This document shows, piece by piece, positions 17,793-28,051 of a stretch of DNA of 64,000 nt. The stretch comes from DATLNF01 sp963765815 (lineage in GTDB: Bacteria > Actinomycetota > Actinomycetes > BP-191): the NCBI GenBank assembly GCA_963765815.1, contig CAVXXT010000008.1:496001-560000 (forward strand). Reading direction: 5' to 3'. Every line of letters starts with the position of its first letter. Position 1 is the stretch's first letter. The translations under genes were made by a program, and so were the position numbers. The notes beneath the pieces were generated by a model. That model had not been told where the DNA came from. It did no database searches and was given only the letters and a program-made list of their open reading frames with translations.

Positions 17793-18986
17793 TCAGCTCA
17801 CCGCCAGAACGACCAGCGTCTGGTTGTGGAACCCGCTGATTCCCCCGGTCCGCGCGATCTCGCCGTACGTGTAGAAGCCCGCGACCGGTGCGTTCGCGGT
17901 CGCCGCGATGCGGCCGATCTCGGCCCGGATGCCCTCTTCGCCGAGGACGCCGCGCCGCGCGATGCAGTCGAAGGCCAGCAGACCGAGCGGCGGAACCCCG
18001 CCGAGCGCGTCCAGCGCGTCGTGGCAGGCGGCGTCGGTCGCGGCGAGCACCGACCCCTCGTCCCCCTCCATCAGCCACGTGACGCCGCCCTGCGGCACCT
18101 CCGCGATGCAGCCGATCGAGCGGTCGTCGAAGTTTGCGTCGGCGACGAAGCGGACCTGGGGCTCGCCACTGCGTCGGCGTAGGCCCAGGGGGTGGGTCAG
18201 CGCGAACCGGGTGAACGCCTCCGCGTCGTGGTGCGCCTCCGGCGGCGGCGAGAGTCGCTCCAGGTACACGTCGAGTGCGGGTCGTTCGTCGAGCATGTGC
18301 ACCCGATTGCTCGCACTGCGCGTCACGAGCATCGGCTCGCCGACCGTGCGCCAGCCGTGACGCACGCCGATGCCGAGGGGCGAGTCCGAGCTGAGCGCGG
18401 CGGCGACGACTGCGTCGCGGTGCACCTCGCTCCCGTGCAGCTGATGCGTGGTCTTCATCCGCAGGTCGTCACCCGCGCACCCGCCGACGAGCGGGACTCC
18501 GGCGCCGAGCACTCCGTACGCGCCCCGGACGATCTCCTGCTGGTCGCCGGCGAGCCCGTCGGTGAGCAGCAGCAGGACGCGGTGGTCCAGGCCAGGCTGT
18601 TCCTTCAGGCACTCCGCCACCTCGGCCCCGGCTTCGCGCAGCCGCGAGCTCACTCCGGTCGCGACCGACGTCGTGGCGTGGAAGCCGGCACCGCCGAGCG
18701 CGACGACGACGACGCCCGCGTCGCTCGGCCCGCTCGTCGCGATCTCGCCGGCGGTCGAGCAGCCGATGAGCGGAGCGCGCCCGGACGCTGCGTTGATCGA
18801 CTCCAGCAGGACCGGCAGGTCGTACGCGTCGGAGCAGAAGACGACGACGAGCGCCGCGTCACGGCCCTGCAGTGCGGTCTCGGCGGCCGACCGGCCCGCG
18901 TCGACGGCAGAGGGCAGCCCGGACTGCCCCACACCCATCCACCGGGCGTGTGGGGACGGCGGAGTGCTGGCTGTCACGAGGTTCAC
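17793..18986 (-). CDS. FIST N- and C-domain sensor protein
   Basis: A 397-residue soluble protein with a FIST-N domain (about 30-225, including PLIGCSTAGEI and VPLVGGCAGDD) and a FIST-C domain (about 235-380, including APVAGFYTYGEIA). FIST domains occur beside or fused to kinases and cyclic-di-GMP enzymes and are thought to bind small ligands such as amino acids. Here the protein is separate and placed two bases before a GAF kinase. That makes it the likely ligand-sensing partner. The GTGAACC start region follows GGAGAGG. The gene is divergent from guaA. Confidence 0.88.
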   Translation of the reverse strand: MNLVTASTPPSPHARWMGVGQSGLPSAVDAGRSAAETALQGRDAALVVVFCSDAYDLPVLLESINAASGRAPLIGCSTAGEIATSGPSDAGVVVVALGGAGFHATTSVATGVSSRLREAGAEVAECLKEQPGLDHRVLLLLTDGLAGDQQEIVRGAYGVLGAGVPLVGGCAGDDLRMKTTHQLHGSEVHRDAVVAAALSSDSPLGIGVRHGWRTVGEPMLVTRSASNRVHMLDERPALDVYLERLSPPPEAHHDAEAFTRFALTHPLGLRRRSGEPQVRFVADANFDDRSIGCIAEVPQGGVTWLMEGDEGSVLAATDAACHDALDALGGVPPLGLLAFDCIARRGVLGEEGIRAEIGRIAATANAPVAGFYTYGEIARTGGISGFHNQTLVVLAVS

Positions 18987-19130
18987 CTCTCCTGATCACG
19001 CAGTGTGACGCGGCGACCACCACCGAGAGGGGCATCCGTCTCAAGATCCCCCGTTGTGACCAGACGTGACCGGGGCAACCTCGGGCAATCCGGTCGCGCT
19101 CGGGAGCGCTCCGGCGCGCACCACGGCCGG

Positions 19131-19136
19131 TAGACT
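19131..19136 (+). promoter_or_regulatory. -10 box (TAGACT) upstream of guaA
   Basis: TAGACT sits 37 bp before the guaA ATG, in the 187-bp gap shared with the divergent FIST gene. No clear -35 is visible. Confidence 0.4.
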
Positions 19137-19173
19137 GGCCGTTCTTCCTCGCCCGACCTGACCGCTCTAGTGA

Positions 19174-20766
<1,593 letters not shown>

Positions 20767-21027
20767 GCCGAGCCTCACTCGTTGCAGGTTCTGAAGGTGC
20801 TCGTCGTCGAGTAGGTGCATAGCGCCCAATGTGGTGTGAGGCGCCAGAACGGGCCATGTCGACGATGGCTACGAAGTACGACGTACCTGCGCGAGCCGAC
20901 ATGGGATCTTCGGACGGTTTGGGTCGAATCGCCTTCAGTGACGCCCACCCGGGACGACTCTGTACCTCGAAGTCCCCGCTCCGACACGTCCGTGGGCCGA
21001 CATGGTCCGCGAACCGAGGAGCACCAC

Positions 21028-21516
21028 ATGAACATTCCTGCCCAGCGCCTGCCGGCTCGGTCCTACGTCCCCGCGGGCGAGCGCGACTCTGCGCTGGAGC
21101 TTCTCGCCAGCAACGCCTACGACGACTCCGCGATCAGCGAGGTGATCCGCCCTGCGGCGGTCCTGCCGGAGAACGCCGCCCGCGCGGTGCTGTCCGCGCT
21201 GCTTCTTCGCGACGCGCGAGCCGGCGGCCGCTGGATCGCGGAGCCAACGAGCTGGCGCCGATACGACGACGAGTGGCCGGCCGGCTCGGCCCTGCCTTGC
21301 CATGCAAACCTGATGGGCACCCTCCAGGTGATCTACGGCTCTCCGAGCCGCTACGAGGTGACCGTGTTCAGGGTCACGATCACGAGCCTCGGCGCCGCTC
21401 AAGGCTGGACCGTGTCAGCGCTGTGCGACGAAGCGTTCGGATACGGCGGGCTGACGCTCGACAGCTGCCCGCGTGCCGAGCTGGCCACACCGCCGCGCGC
21501 GTTCCGGATGCGGTGA
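21028..21516 (+). CDS. Hypothetical protein
   Basis: A 162-residue soluble protein I do not recognise. It starts at the ATG after CGAGGA. An upstream in-frame ATG at 20815 would add 71 residues with no protein-like pattern, so I reject it. It contains two cysteines (PCHANL and ALCDEAFGY) and no membrane segment. The 261 bp between guaA and this gene are less G+C-rich than the surroundings and show no promoter I can name, which may mark a boundary of acquired DNA. Confidence 0.55.
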   Translation: MNIPAQRLPARSYVPAGERDSALELLASNAYDDSAISEVIRPAAVLPENAARAVLSALLLRDARAGGRWIAEPTSWRRYDDEWPAGSALPCHANLMGTLQVIYGSPSRYEVTVFRVTITSLGAAQGWTVSALCDEAFGYGGLTLDSCPRAELATPPRAFRMR

Positions 21517-21606
21517 CGGCATGTCCCTCAAGCCGGGTGCGCTCGCTCCGAGAGGGGCGATCGGGGTGAGCGTGCTGGGTGAAACCGCCAACGAGAGCGC
21601 TGGCAG

Positions 21607-23175
21607 GTGGCGATGACGGGGTCCAGTTCTCTGTCGACGTCGTTGCGACGGCGAGGTGCGATGCGCCGCCGCGCAGGCACGGAGCACCGACAGACGGACC
21701 GGAATCGGAGCATCGCTGCGCGTCGCCACGCCCTGCAGTCGATCGGCGGCCTGGTCGCTATCGCGCTGTCGTCAGCCGCGTTGGCTGCCGGCCTGCTCAC
21801 CAGTCAGCAGCGCGCTGAGGTCGCGCTGGAAGACCGATACGCCACGCGGGTGTCGCTGGCCGCGGCAGCCGTCAGCACATATGCCGAGCAGCTCATGGAC
21901 TCCGAACAACGCGCCAGCGAGGCGAACCTCACCCTTGGCACGGATCGTTTCGGCATCGTGGTGAGCAGCTTCGGGTTCTCGGCGGCCGTACTGCTCGACT
22001 CTCGCGGCAACGTGCTCGAGGTGCATCCGGCGAAGCCGGCGCTGATCGGGACGCAGATCGGGGCGAAGTACGCCCATCTCACTGCGGCGCTCGCCGGCAG
22101 CCGCGCCATCTCCCCGGTGGTGCCGGCCGCGGCGACCGGCGAGCCTGTCGTCGGTTTCGCCGTCCCGTTCAGCACCCCGTCCGGCCGGCGGGTTCTCAGC
22201 GGGGCGTACGCGGTGAGCGACACCCCCCTCCATCAATATCTCCGCGCGATGGTGTCCTTGCGCACGTCGCGCTTCTTCCTCGTCGACGACAGGCACCGCG
22301 TCGTCGCCTCTTCGGTTTCAGGGGCGGTGGTCGACACCCTCCACGCAGCCGAGCCCGCGTTGGACCGGGCATACGGCTCACATGGGGGTGGCCACTACGG
22401 TGACGAGTTCTTCAGCTCGGCTCCGGTGGCAGGGACGACCTGGGCTGTCGTCGGTGCCGTCTCCATGCGAGACCTCCTCGCGCCGGTGAACGGGCCCTCG
22501 CGGCTCGTTCCCTGGTTGGTCCTGGCCATGTTGATCGCGAGCACCGGGTGGGTCTGGCTGCTGATGCGTCGTCGCGCCGCGGGGAGCGCGCGACTGCACG
22601 AAGCGTTCGCCGAGCTGGATCGCGTCTCGCGCCAGGACGGACTGACGGGCACGCACACCCGGCGCTCCACCGGCGAGCGGCTGGCCGAGGCGCACGCGCG
22701 ATCCCGTCAGGCAGGCGGTACGCCGCTGTCAGTGCTCATGGTCGACGTCGATCACTTCAAGCGCATCAACGACACGTTCGGCCACCTTGCCGGCGATGAC
22801 GCTCTGATCACTGTCGCCTCGAGACTCCAAGCAGGGCTGCGCCACGGTGACATCCTCGGCCGGTGGGGCGGCGAGGAGTTCCTCATCGTCCTCCCGGACA
22901 CTGAGGCGACCGTTGCCGGCGTCATCGCCGAACGCCTGCGCGATGCCGTTGCCTCCAGCCCGATCTCCCTCGGCAGCGGCGGGGACGCCATCACCGTCAC
23001 GGTCAGCGTGGGCATCAGCAGCTCGCCCGACGCCATCCCAGAAGTGCTCGTGTACGCCGCGGACAAGGCCATGTACACAGCCAAGTCGGAGGGGCGAAAC
23101 CGCGTCAGAACCCTCAATCCACCTCCCGTCACGTCACCCCGGGACATCGTGGTTGCGGGCCATGCGCGCGTATAG
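21607..23175 (+). CDS. Membrane diguanylate cyclase (GGDEF) with extracytoplasmic sensor domain
   Basis: A 522-residue protein making cyclic di-GMP from two GTP. Transmembrane helices at about 45-64 and 301-320 flank a 235-residue outer domain resembling Cache sensors. The cytoplasmic GGDEF domain has the nucleotide and metal segment MVDVDHFKRINDTFGH (D380) and the active site GGEEF at 421-425, so it should be active. R412-x-x-D415, five residues before the active site, is the inhibitory I-site for product feedback. The DxLTGxxxRR motif reads DGLTGTHTRRS. Start is GTG 21607 or ATG 21613. Such enzymes control development in filamentous actinobacteria through BldD. Confidence 0.92.
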   Translation: MAMTGSSSLSTSLRRRGAMRRRAGTEHRQTDRNRSIAARRHALQSIGGLVAIALSSAALAAGLLTSQQRAEVALEDRYATRVSLAAAAVSTYAEQLMDSEQRASEANLTLGTDRFGIVVSSFGFSAAVLLDSRGNVLEVHPAKPALIGTQIGAKYAHLTAALAGSRAISPVVPAAATGEPVVGFAVPFSTPSGRRVLSGAYAVSDTPLHQYLRAMVSLRTSRFFLVDDRHRVVASSVSGAVVDTLHAAEPALDRAYGSHGGGHYGDEFFSSAPVAGTTWAVVGAVSMRDLLAPVNGPSRLVPWLVLAMLIASTGWVWLLMRRRAAGSARLHEAFAELDRVSRQDGLTGTHTRRSTGERLAEAHARSRQAGGTPLSVLMVDVDHFKRINDTFGHLAGDDALITVASRLQAGLRHGDILGRWGGEEFLIVLPDTEATVAGVIAERLRDAVASSPISLGSGGDAITVTVSVGISSSPDAIPEVLVYAADKAMYTAKSEGRNRVRTLNPPPVTSPRDIVVAGHARV

Positions 23176-23215
23176 CGCTCGCTGCGTTCGCCGGACGACC
23201 CGAGGTCCGCACTGA

Positions 23216-23790
23216 TCAGGTGACCGAGGCCCACGTCGGGTCGGCATCGGGCGGTTTCACCGCGCGCAGGCGTGCCACGCGAGGATCCGCGGGACCGACG
23301 ATCTCCTCGAGCCAGGCGAGCGCCTCAGCCAGGTCCGGGGACCCGAAGGCGACCATCTCCTCGATATCAGCCCAGTCCTTGGTGCGGTTGAACAGTGCCT
23401 TGAAGATCGTCAGGTCGGTCGCGCTCAGGACCGGCACCACCCCCTCGCCCAGGGGCATCGCCTCGGTGCGTCCAGCGACGACCGTGTGCAGCAGGTGCTG
23501 TGGGAAGAACAGGTCGAGGGGAGTGCGGCCCCACCACAGCCGCACCTGTCCGTCCCGCTCCACGGTCGCCACGGACGTCTCGTCCCAGGAGACGTCGGGG
23601 GAAGGGTGGCCAGCACCTCGGACGCGCGTGACGTCGGGAGGCTGATGTTGACGTCGATGTCGACGGTGCCGCGGGGCTGCTGGATGTGCAGCGCCAGAGC
23701 CAGTGCGCCCCCGAAGGCGTGCGGCACCTGACCGGCGTCGAGGTGGGCGTGGACCGTGAGGACCTTGTCGAGCAGTCCCGGCTCGTTCAT
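23216..23790 (-). CDS. AbiEii/AbiGii-like nucleotidyltransferase, toxin candidate (apparent frameshift at 23597-23601)
   Basis: A protein of about 191 residues after correcting one frameshift. The start reads MNEPGLLDKVLTVHAHLDAG, then FGGALALALH and TVDIDVNI, the GG...DxD core of DNA polymerase beta-type nucleotidyltransferases. The frame breaks after EVLATLPP and resumes as DVSWDETSV and LWWGRTPLDLFF. Adding one G to the GGGGG run (23597-23601, plus strand) restores it. The start overlaps the stop of a small XRE-type HTH gene (ATGA). Nucleotidyltransferase toxins of this group modify tRNA or proteins and are held in check by a co-transcribed antitoxin, so a toxin-antitoxin role is inferred. 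Confidence 0.75.
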
Positions 23791-24083
23791 CGGCCGGTGA
23801 TCTCCGCCCAGGTGCGGGTGCTCGGAGCCTGCTGCCGCAGCGGCAGCGCGTCGGCCAGGGCGAGGACGTCCTCGAGCTCTGCCCGGCGGCCGTCCCAGGC
23901 TCGGGGGAAGGTGATCGCGGTACGCCGGCCGGCCGCCGTCGCCAGGCGCTCGAGCTGGCCCACGCGCGGCTGCCGGTGACCGTGGACGTACTCGCTGACG
24001 GAGGCGCGGGACACCCCCGCTCGACGGGACAGGGCGGAGACGGTCAGTCCCGCCACCTTCAAGAGCTCGCCGACGGGGTTCAT
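23787..24083 (-). CDS. XRE-family HTH protein, antitoxin candidate
   Basis: A 98-residue protein with an N-terminal Cro/CI-type helix-turn-helix (LLKVAGLTVSALSRRAGVSR then SVSEYVHGHRQPRVGQLERL). The C-terminal 35 residues probably contact its partner. It precedes the nucleotidyltransferase gene with an ATGA overlap, the layout of type II or IV toxin-antitoxin pairs. It may repress its own promoter. The 107 bp on its other side up to the lipoprotein gene hold no gene. Confidence 0.78.
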   Translation of the reverse strand: MNPVGELLKVAGLTVSALSRRAGVSRASVSEYVHGHRQPRVGQLERLATAAGRRTAITFPRAWDGRRAELEDVLALADALPLRQQAPSTRTWAEITGR

Positions 24084-24218
24084 GCCAGGCAGTGTATGAC
24101 TTCTCGTACACCCGGTCAGGACGGCGCGGCTCAGGCGATGGCGGCAGACCGGGGCGTGCCGTACGACGGGAGTAGCCGGGTCGCCGCCAGACGGCGCGAC
24201 GGCGACCCGACTGCTCTG

Positions 24219-25118
24219 CTAGGTGACGGTGACGACGAGGCGCTCGGCGTGCTTCGGGTCGCCTTCCTTCTCACCCTCGAGCTCGCAGCCCAGCATCAGC
24301 GTGCCGGGCTTGAGGTCGAGCTCGAAGACGATCTCCTCACCCGCGTCGAAGTCGTGGATCTGCAGACCGATGGCGCCCAGGTCCGGGCCCGTCGGGGGCT
24401 TGTCGCTCTCGAACTTGGCCTCGATATAAGCGAGCGCCTGCTCCGGCGTCGCGCCGTTGAGCGGGATCAGGCCGATCAGCTCGTGATTGGCGTCCGTGGT
24501 GACCCGGAAGACGGTCTTGCCGGCCGGCAGGCTCGCCGGCCCGGTCAGCTTGCCGTTGGCGAAGACGAGCTCGGCGCTGGCTTTGGGGGCTACCGCTGCG
24601 GTGGTCGACGTGGCGGCCGCGACCGTGAACTCGCTGAGCATCCCCTTCTCGTAGTGCGCCTTCCCGTCGGCTGCCGGGACGAAGCAGATCAGCGTGTACG
24701 TGCCTGCGCTCAGCGTCATGTACGTCGACGCCGAGTAGCCCGGGCTGAGCACCTGGGGGGCGTTGCTGTCGCCCTCCTTCTCGTCGAAGACGGTCTCGAA
24801 GGCCGCCTCCTCGCCGCTCTTCAGCGCAGCCTGTACATCGGCGAGCTTCTTGCCGGCCTGGAGCTTGCCGAGCCCGGTCATGTGCATCTCCTTGCCGGCG
24901 TTGGTGAAGGAGATCTTGGTCAGCCCGGCGGCCATCGACCCGCTGACCTGGAAGCCGTAGTCGACACCGGTGATGGCCATCTCCGGCGCCGCCGGGGCAG
25001 CGGTGGGCGACGTCGACCCGCTCGGCGCGGCCGAGGGCTCGTCGTCGTCGGACCCGCAGGCCGAGAGCGGAAGTGTCGCGAGCAGGAGCATCGCGGTGAG
25101 TCGGGCAGTGCGTCGCAT
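24219..25118 (-). CDS. Lipoprotein with two cupredoxin-like repeats
   Basis: A 299-residue exported protein whose lipobox LPLSAC (C21) follows a hydrophobic signal. An acidic Ser/Thr/Pro linker comes next. Two repeats of about 115 residues follow, each a beta-rich unit ending in a Tyr/Leu-Cys strand: YTLICFVPAADGKAHYEKGM and LMLGCELEGEKEGDPKHAE. The C-x(n)-H-x(n)-M order in the first repeat resembles the copper site of plastocyanin-like folds. Copper binding is an inference only. The upstream ATG at 25151 would precede the signal peptide and is unlikely. Confidence 0.62.
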   Translation of the reverse strand: MRRTARLTAMLLLATLPLSACGSDDDEPSAAPSGSTSPTAAPAAPEMAITGVDYGFQVSGSMAAGLTKISFTNAGKEMHMTGLGKLQAGKKLADVQAALKSGEEAAFETVFDEKEGDSNAPQVLSPGYSASTYMTLSAGTYTLICFVPAADGKAHYEKGMLSEFTVAAATSTTAAVAPKASAELVFANGKLTGPASLPAGKTVFRVTTDANHELIGLIPLNGATPEQALAYIEAKFESDKPPTGPDLGAIGLQIHDFDAGEEIVFELDLKPGTLMLGCELEGEKEGDPKHAERLVVTVT

Positions 25119-25217
25119 CGGGTACCCCAATCCCTGTCGTCCGACGTGCACGTCGGGGCGACACTCCCATGATCAAGATCGTCATGCGGGGAAATGACCG
25201 AGATCGCGGTGATGGCA

Positions 25218-26441
25218 CTACAGGGCGAGCTGGGTGGGGCCTCGGGGTTTGCTGGTGTAGGTGCGGAGGCCGTCGGGGCTGGTGATGGTGACGTTGCGGC
25301 CGGGGTCCATGTCGAGGGTCCAGCCGAGGGTGTGGATGAGGTAGTGGTGGAAGTCGCAAAGGAGGACGAGGTTCGCTAGGTCGGTGCGGCCGCCGAAGCG
25401 CCAGTAGCGGATGTGGTGGGCGTCGGTGGCGTGGGCGGGTTTGGTGCAGTTGCCGGCGCGGCAGCCGCCGTCGAGGTGGTGCAGCGCTCGGCGTTGGGCG
25501 GGGCTGACGTCGCGGGTGGTGCGGCCGAGGTCGAGCAGCTCGCCGTTGGGGCCGAGGACGACGCGGGCGTAGCGGGCGTCGCAGCAGGTCTGGTGCATGC
25601 GGCTGATCGGCAGCGGGGTGCCGTCGTCGTAGACCGCGGGGTTGTGGGTGGGGCAGGGGAAGCCGCGCAGGGTCTCTTCGCGGACGGTGACGTTGACGGT
25701 GGGCCGGCTGCCGCCGGTGACCGGCAGCTGGTCGGCGTTGATGGCGATGCGGGCGAGGTCGGCGATCGCGTCGGCGTTGCGCTGGCCTTGGGTGCGGTCG
25801 TCGGACGCCCCGGCTTTCTTCGCGAGGGCGTCCATCGCGAGGAGCAGCGGCCGGGCGGTGTCCGGGTCGAGCATCCCGTTGATGCTGACCATGCCGCCGA
25901 TGGTTTCGGCCAACCGGACCCACCGTGACTCGTACTGCTTCTCGGTGTCGCGTTCGTGCCGGTCGGGGAACGCGACGGCGACCCAGCGCTGCACCAGCAT
26001 CCGGAACGTCTTGGGGTCGAACTCCCGGGCCAGGTCGGTCAGCATCTTCTCGTCGGCGGCGACGCGCTCCGGGTCGAGGCGCCGGGTGGCCGAGGCGAGG
26101 ACCTGCACGTGGGCGGGGGTGACGTCGCCGTCGGCGAGGGCGGCGGCCATCACCGGCAGCCGCTCGCCGTCGCGGCCCAGGGCGCGGATCTCCTCGGCGG
26201 CGTGCTTGCCGAGGTTGGAGCGGGCCTGCAGCCAGGAGCTGACCGTGCCGGCGGCTTCGTCGACGTGCGAGGCGCGCAGCTCGATCTGCCGGACCCGCTC
26301 GGCGCGGGCGGCTTCGAGGCGGCGGATCTGCCGGCCGATCGCGAGTGCTTCCTCGTGCAGCGCCTGGTCGGGCAGGTCCGCGACGGCCGAGCGCACGGCA
26401 GAGTCGACCGCAGACTCCAGGCGCTCCAGCAGATCCGGCAT
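25218..26441 (-). CDS. DUF222 / HNH endonuclease domain protein (13E12 repeat family type)
   Basis: A 407-residue protein: DUF222 helical region (about 1-300) and C-terminal HNH nuclease motif with DAHHIRYWRFGG, NLVLLCDFHHYLIH. Cysteine pairs (CRAGNC, and CPTHN with CCDARY) may bind structural zinc. Such proteins are multi-copy in many actinobacteria, including the 13E12 family of mycobacteria, and their role is not settled. Related copies elsewhere in the genome would be expected. The start at 26441 is preferred over upstream in-frame codons because the added residues have no family match. Confidence 0.88.
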   Translation of the reverse strand: MPDLLERLESAVDSAVRSAVADLPDQALHEEALAIGRQIRRLEAARAERVRQIELRASHVDEAAGTVSSWLQARSNLGKHAAEEIRALGRDGERLPVMAAALADGDVTPAHVQVLASATRRLDPERVAADEKMLTDLAREFDPKTFRMLVQRWVAVAFPDRHERDTEKQYESRWVRLAETIGGMVSINGMLDPDTARPLLLAMDALAKKAGASDDRTQGQRNADAIADLARIAINADQLPVTGGSRPTVNVTVREETLRGFPCPTHNPAVYDDGTPLPISRMHQTCCDARYARVVLGPNGELLDLGRTTRDVSPAQRRALHHLDGGCRAGNCTKPAHATDAHHIRYWRFGGRTDLANLVLLCDFHHYLIHTLGWTLDMDPGRNVTITSPDGLRTYTSKPRGPTQLAL

Positions 26442-26500
26442 GCATTGAACGTACCCGACAGCACCGACAGAAACTGCTGGGCAACAGCGATTGTGGATAC

Positions 26501-26740
26501 TTATTCGAACAAAGTTTCGACCAACCGGGCTGGCTCTTCCTCGCTGGGTCGTCGTACCGCTGCGGCCAGCCCGAGCAGGCCGATCAGCACGAGCAGCGCG
26601 GGGGCGAGCCACTCCGACTGGGTCACCAGCGAGTAGGCGCCGTCCGGGTCGGCCAGGTCGGTGGCGAGGGCGACCGCGCCGATCGAGACGAAGCCGCCGC
26701 CCGCGATGAGCGAGATCACATCGGTGCGGTGCTTACGCAT
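26501..26740 (-). CDS. Small membrane protein linked to the PspC gene
   Basis: A 79-residue protein with two predicted transmembrane helices (VISLIAGGGFVSIGAVALA and ALLVLIGLLGLAAAV) and an acidic tail. Its ATG overlaps the end of the PspC/LiaF-like gene by eight bases, so the two are co-translated. It is probably a small partner in the same envelope-stress cluster. I do not recognise a named family. Confidence 0.7.
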   Translation of the reverse strand: MRKHRTDVISLIAGGGFVSIGAVALATDLADPDGAYSLVTQSEWLAPALLVLIGLLGLAAAVRRPSEEEPARLVETLFE

Positions 26741-27920
26741 GCCGGACCTCCACCTCTCCGATGCCGACCTCGACGATCAGCTGGATGACCGGGCCGGTCG
26801 ACCCGATCTCGACGTTCTGTGACGCTCGCGGCCCGCCTTCGACGACATCGCCGAAGACGACGACCTGGCCGATGTCGGACTGCGCGTGGATGCGCAGGTG
26901 GACGTCGTCGGGCACGTCGACGACGAGGCTGCCGATGCCCACCGAGGCTTCGATGACCCCCTCACTCGCCGGCGACAAGTCGGCCAGGTCGAGCGTTGCA
27001 TCGCCGATGCCCAGCCGGTACGGCGCGCCGGCGGCGGTGGGTCGCCACGTCCGATGGCCCGTCCCGCCCTGCAACGGCACCTGCACCACTGCGGCGGGGA
27101 CGAGCGCCAGGGTCAGCAGGCCGGCCGGCAGGATCAGCCACCGCGCCCGGCCGTACCACGCGCCGACGAGCAGCCCGCCGCCGATGATCGCTGTCTCGGC
27201 GGCCAGGATCCGCACCGTCGTGATGCCGGAGGCGCCACCGAGGCGAAGCGCAATCAGCCAGCCCGCGGTGAGCGCGGCGACGCTGATGGTGCTGAGTCCG
27301 AGGCGCGAGCGCCGCCGACGGCGTCGGGGCACGGGGGGCGCGAACGCGGCGTACGTCGGCGATGCTTCGGACGTTGCGGAGTCGAGGGTGTCGACGGTGT
27401 CGGTGACCGGCGCGTCAAGCCCGACCGTGGCGGCCGGAGCAGGCGGCACGGGGGGTGCCGTGACCGGCGGTGCTGACGGGCGCGGACCGGCCTGCCACCA
27501 CGCGGGACCGTGCCCACCGCGCTCGCGGTGCACGAGGTAGGCGACCGCGCCGATGATGATGAGGGCGGGCAGCCCGCTGGTGTCGCCGTCGAGGAGCGCG
27601 AGGAGCGCGATCGCGGCGACGGCCAGGACGATCCAGCGGCGCCAGCCCTGGTAGGCCCGCGCCCGGCGCATCATCCGCTCGCCGGCGGAGTCGGGCTCGT
27701 CGGCACGGGGGATGAGCAGCCAGCCCACGATGTAGAGGCAGATGCCGATGCCGCCGAACACCAACAGCACGGCGAACATCACGCGGTAGAGCACCGGGTC
27801 GACGTCGGTGTAGGTGCCGAGGGCGGCGGCCACGCCGCCGACGACCCGGTCGTCCTCGCGGCGGACCAGCCGGCGGGAGGTGGAGCCTGCGGTGGTGCCC
27901 GGAGGCACGGTCTCTGTCAT
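26733..27920 (-). CDS. PspC-domain membrane protein with LiaF-like C-terminus
   Basis: A 395-residue membrane protein. Residues about 15-75 form the PspC domain (LVRREDDRVVGGVAAALGTY, then FGGIGICLYIVGWLLIP). Further hydrophobic helices follow, then a Pro/Ala-rich cytoplasmic linker, more helices, and a C-terminal beta-helix-like domain (GVIEASVGIGSLVVDVPDDV, then VEVGIGEVEVRHA) of the type seen in LiaF, an inhibitor of LiaS kinases. It is divergent from a PspC-fused kinase and its regulator, so it likely restrains that two-component system. The start chosen is MTETVPPG; an upstream GTG-type start would add 12 residues. Confidence 0.85.
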   Translation of the reverse strand: MTETVPPGTTAGSTSRRLVRREDDRVVGGVAAALGTYTDVDPVLYRVMFAVLLVFGGIGICLYIVGWLLIPRADEPDSAGERMMRRARAYQGWRRWIVLAVAAIALLALLDGDTSGLPALIIIGAVAYLVHRERGGHGPAWWQAGPRPSAPPVTAPPVPPAPAATVGLDAPVTDTVDTLDSATSEASPTYAAFAPPVPRRRRRRSRLGLSTISVAALTAGWLIALRLGGASGITTVRILAAETAIIGGGLLVGAWYGRARWLILPAGLLTLALVPAAVVQVPLQGGTGHRTWRPTAAGAPYRLGIGDATLDLADLSPASEGVIEASVGIGSLVVDVPDDVHLRIHAQSDIGQVVVFGDVVEGGPRASQNVEIGSTGPVIQLIVEVGIGEVEVRHA

Positions 27921-28051
27921 GACGGCGACGATCCTCGGCCGGACGGGCGCGGACATCCGGGATCGACCCTGAGTCGACCCTGGTTCTCGGTCCGGGTAGC
28001 GCGCGGGACGATCCCGGTGCGGTGGCGGGTCGGCGCGTGTGATCCTGCGGT

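Noticed and set aside
20815..21027. N-terminal extension of the hypothetical gene after guaA
   Set aside because: The added 71 residues look non-coding, and a good ribosome-binding site precedes the downstream ATG.
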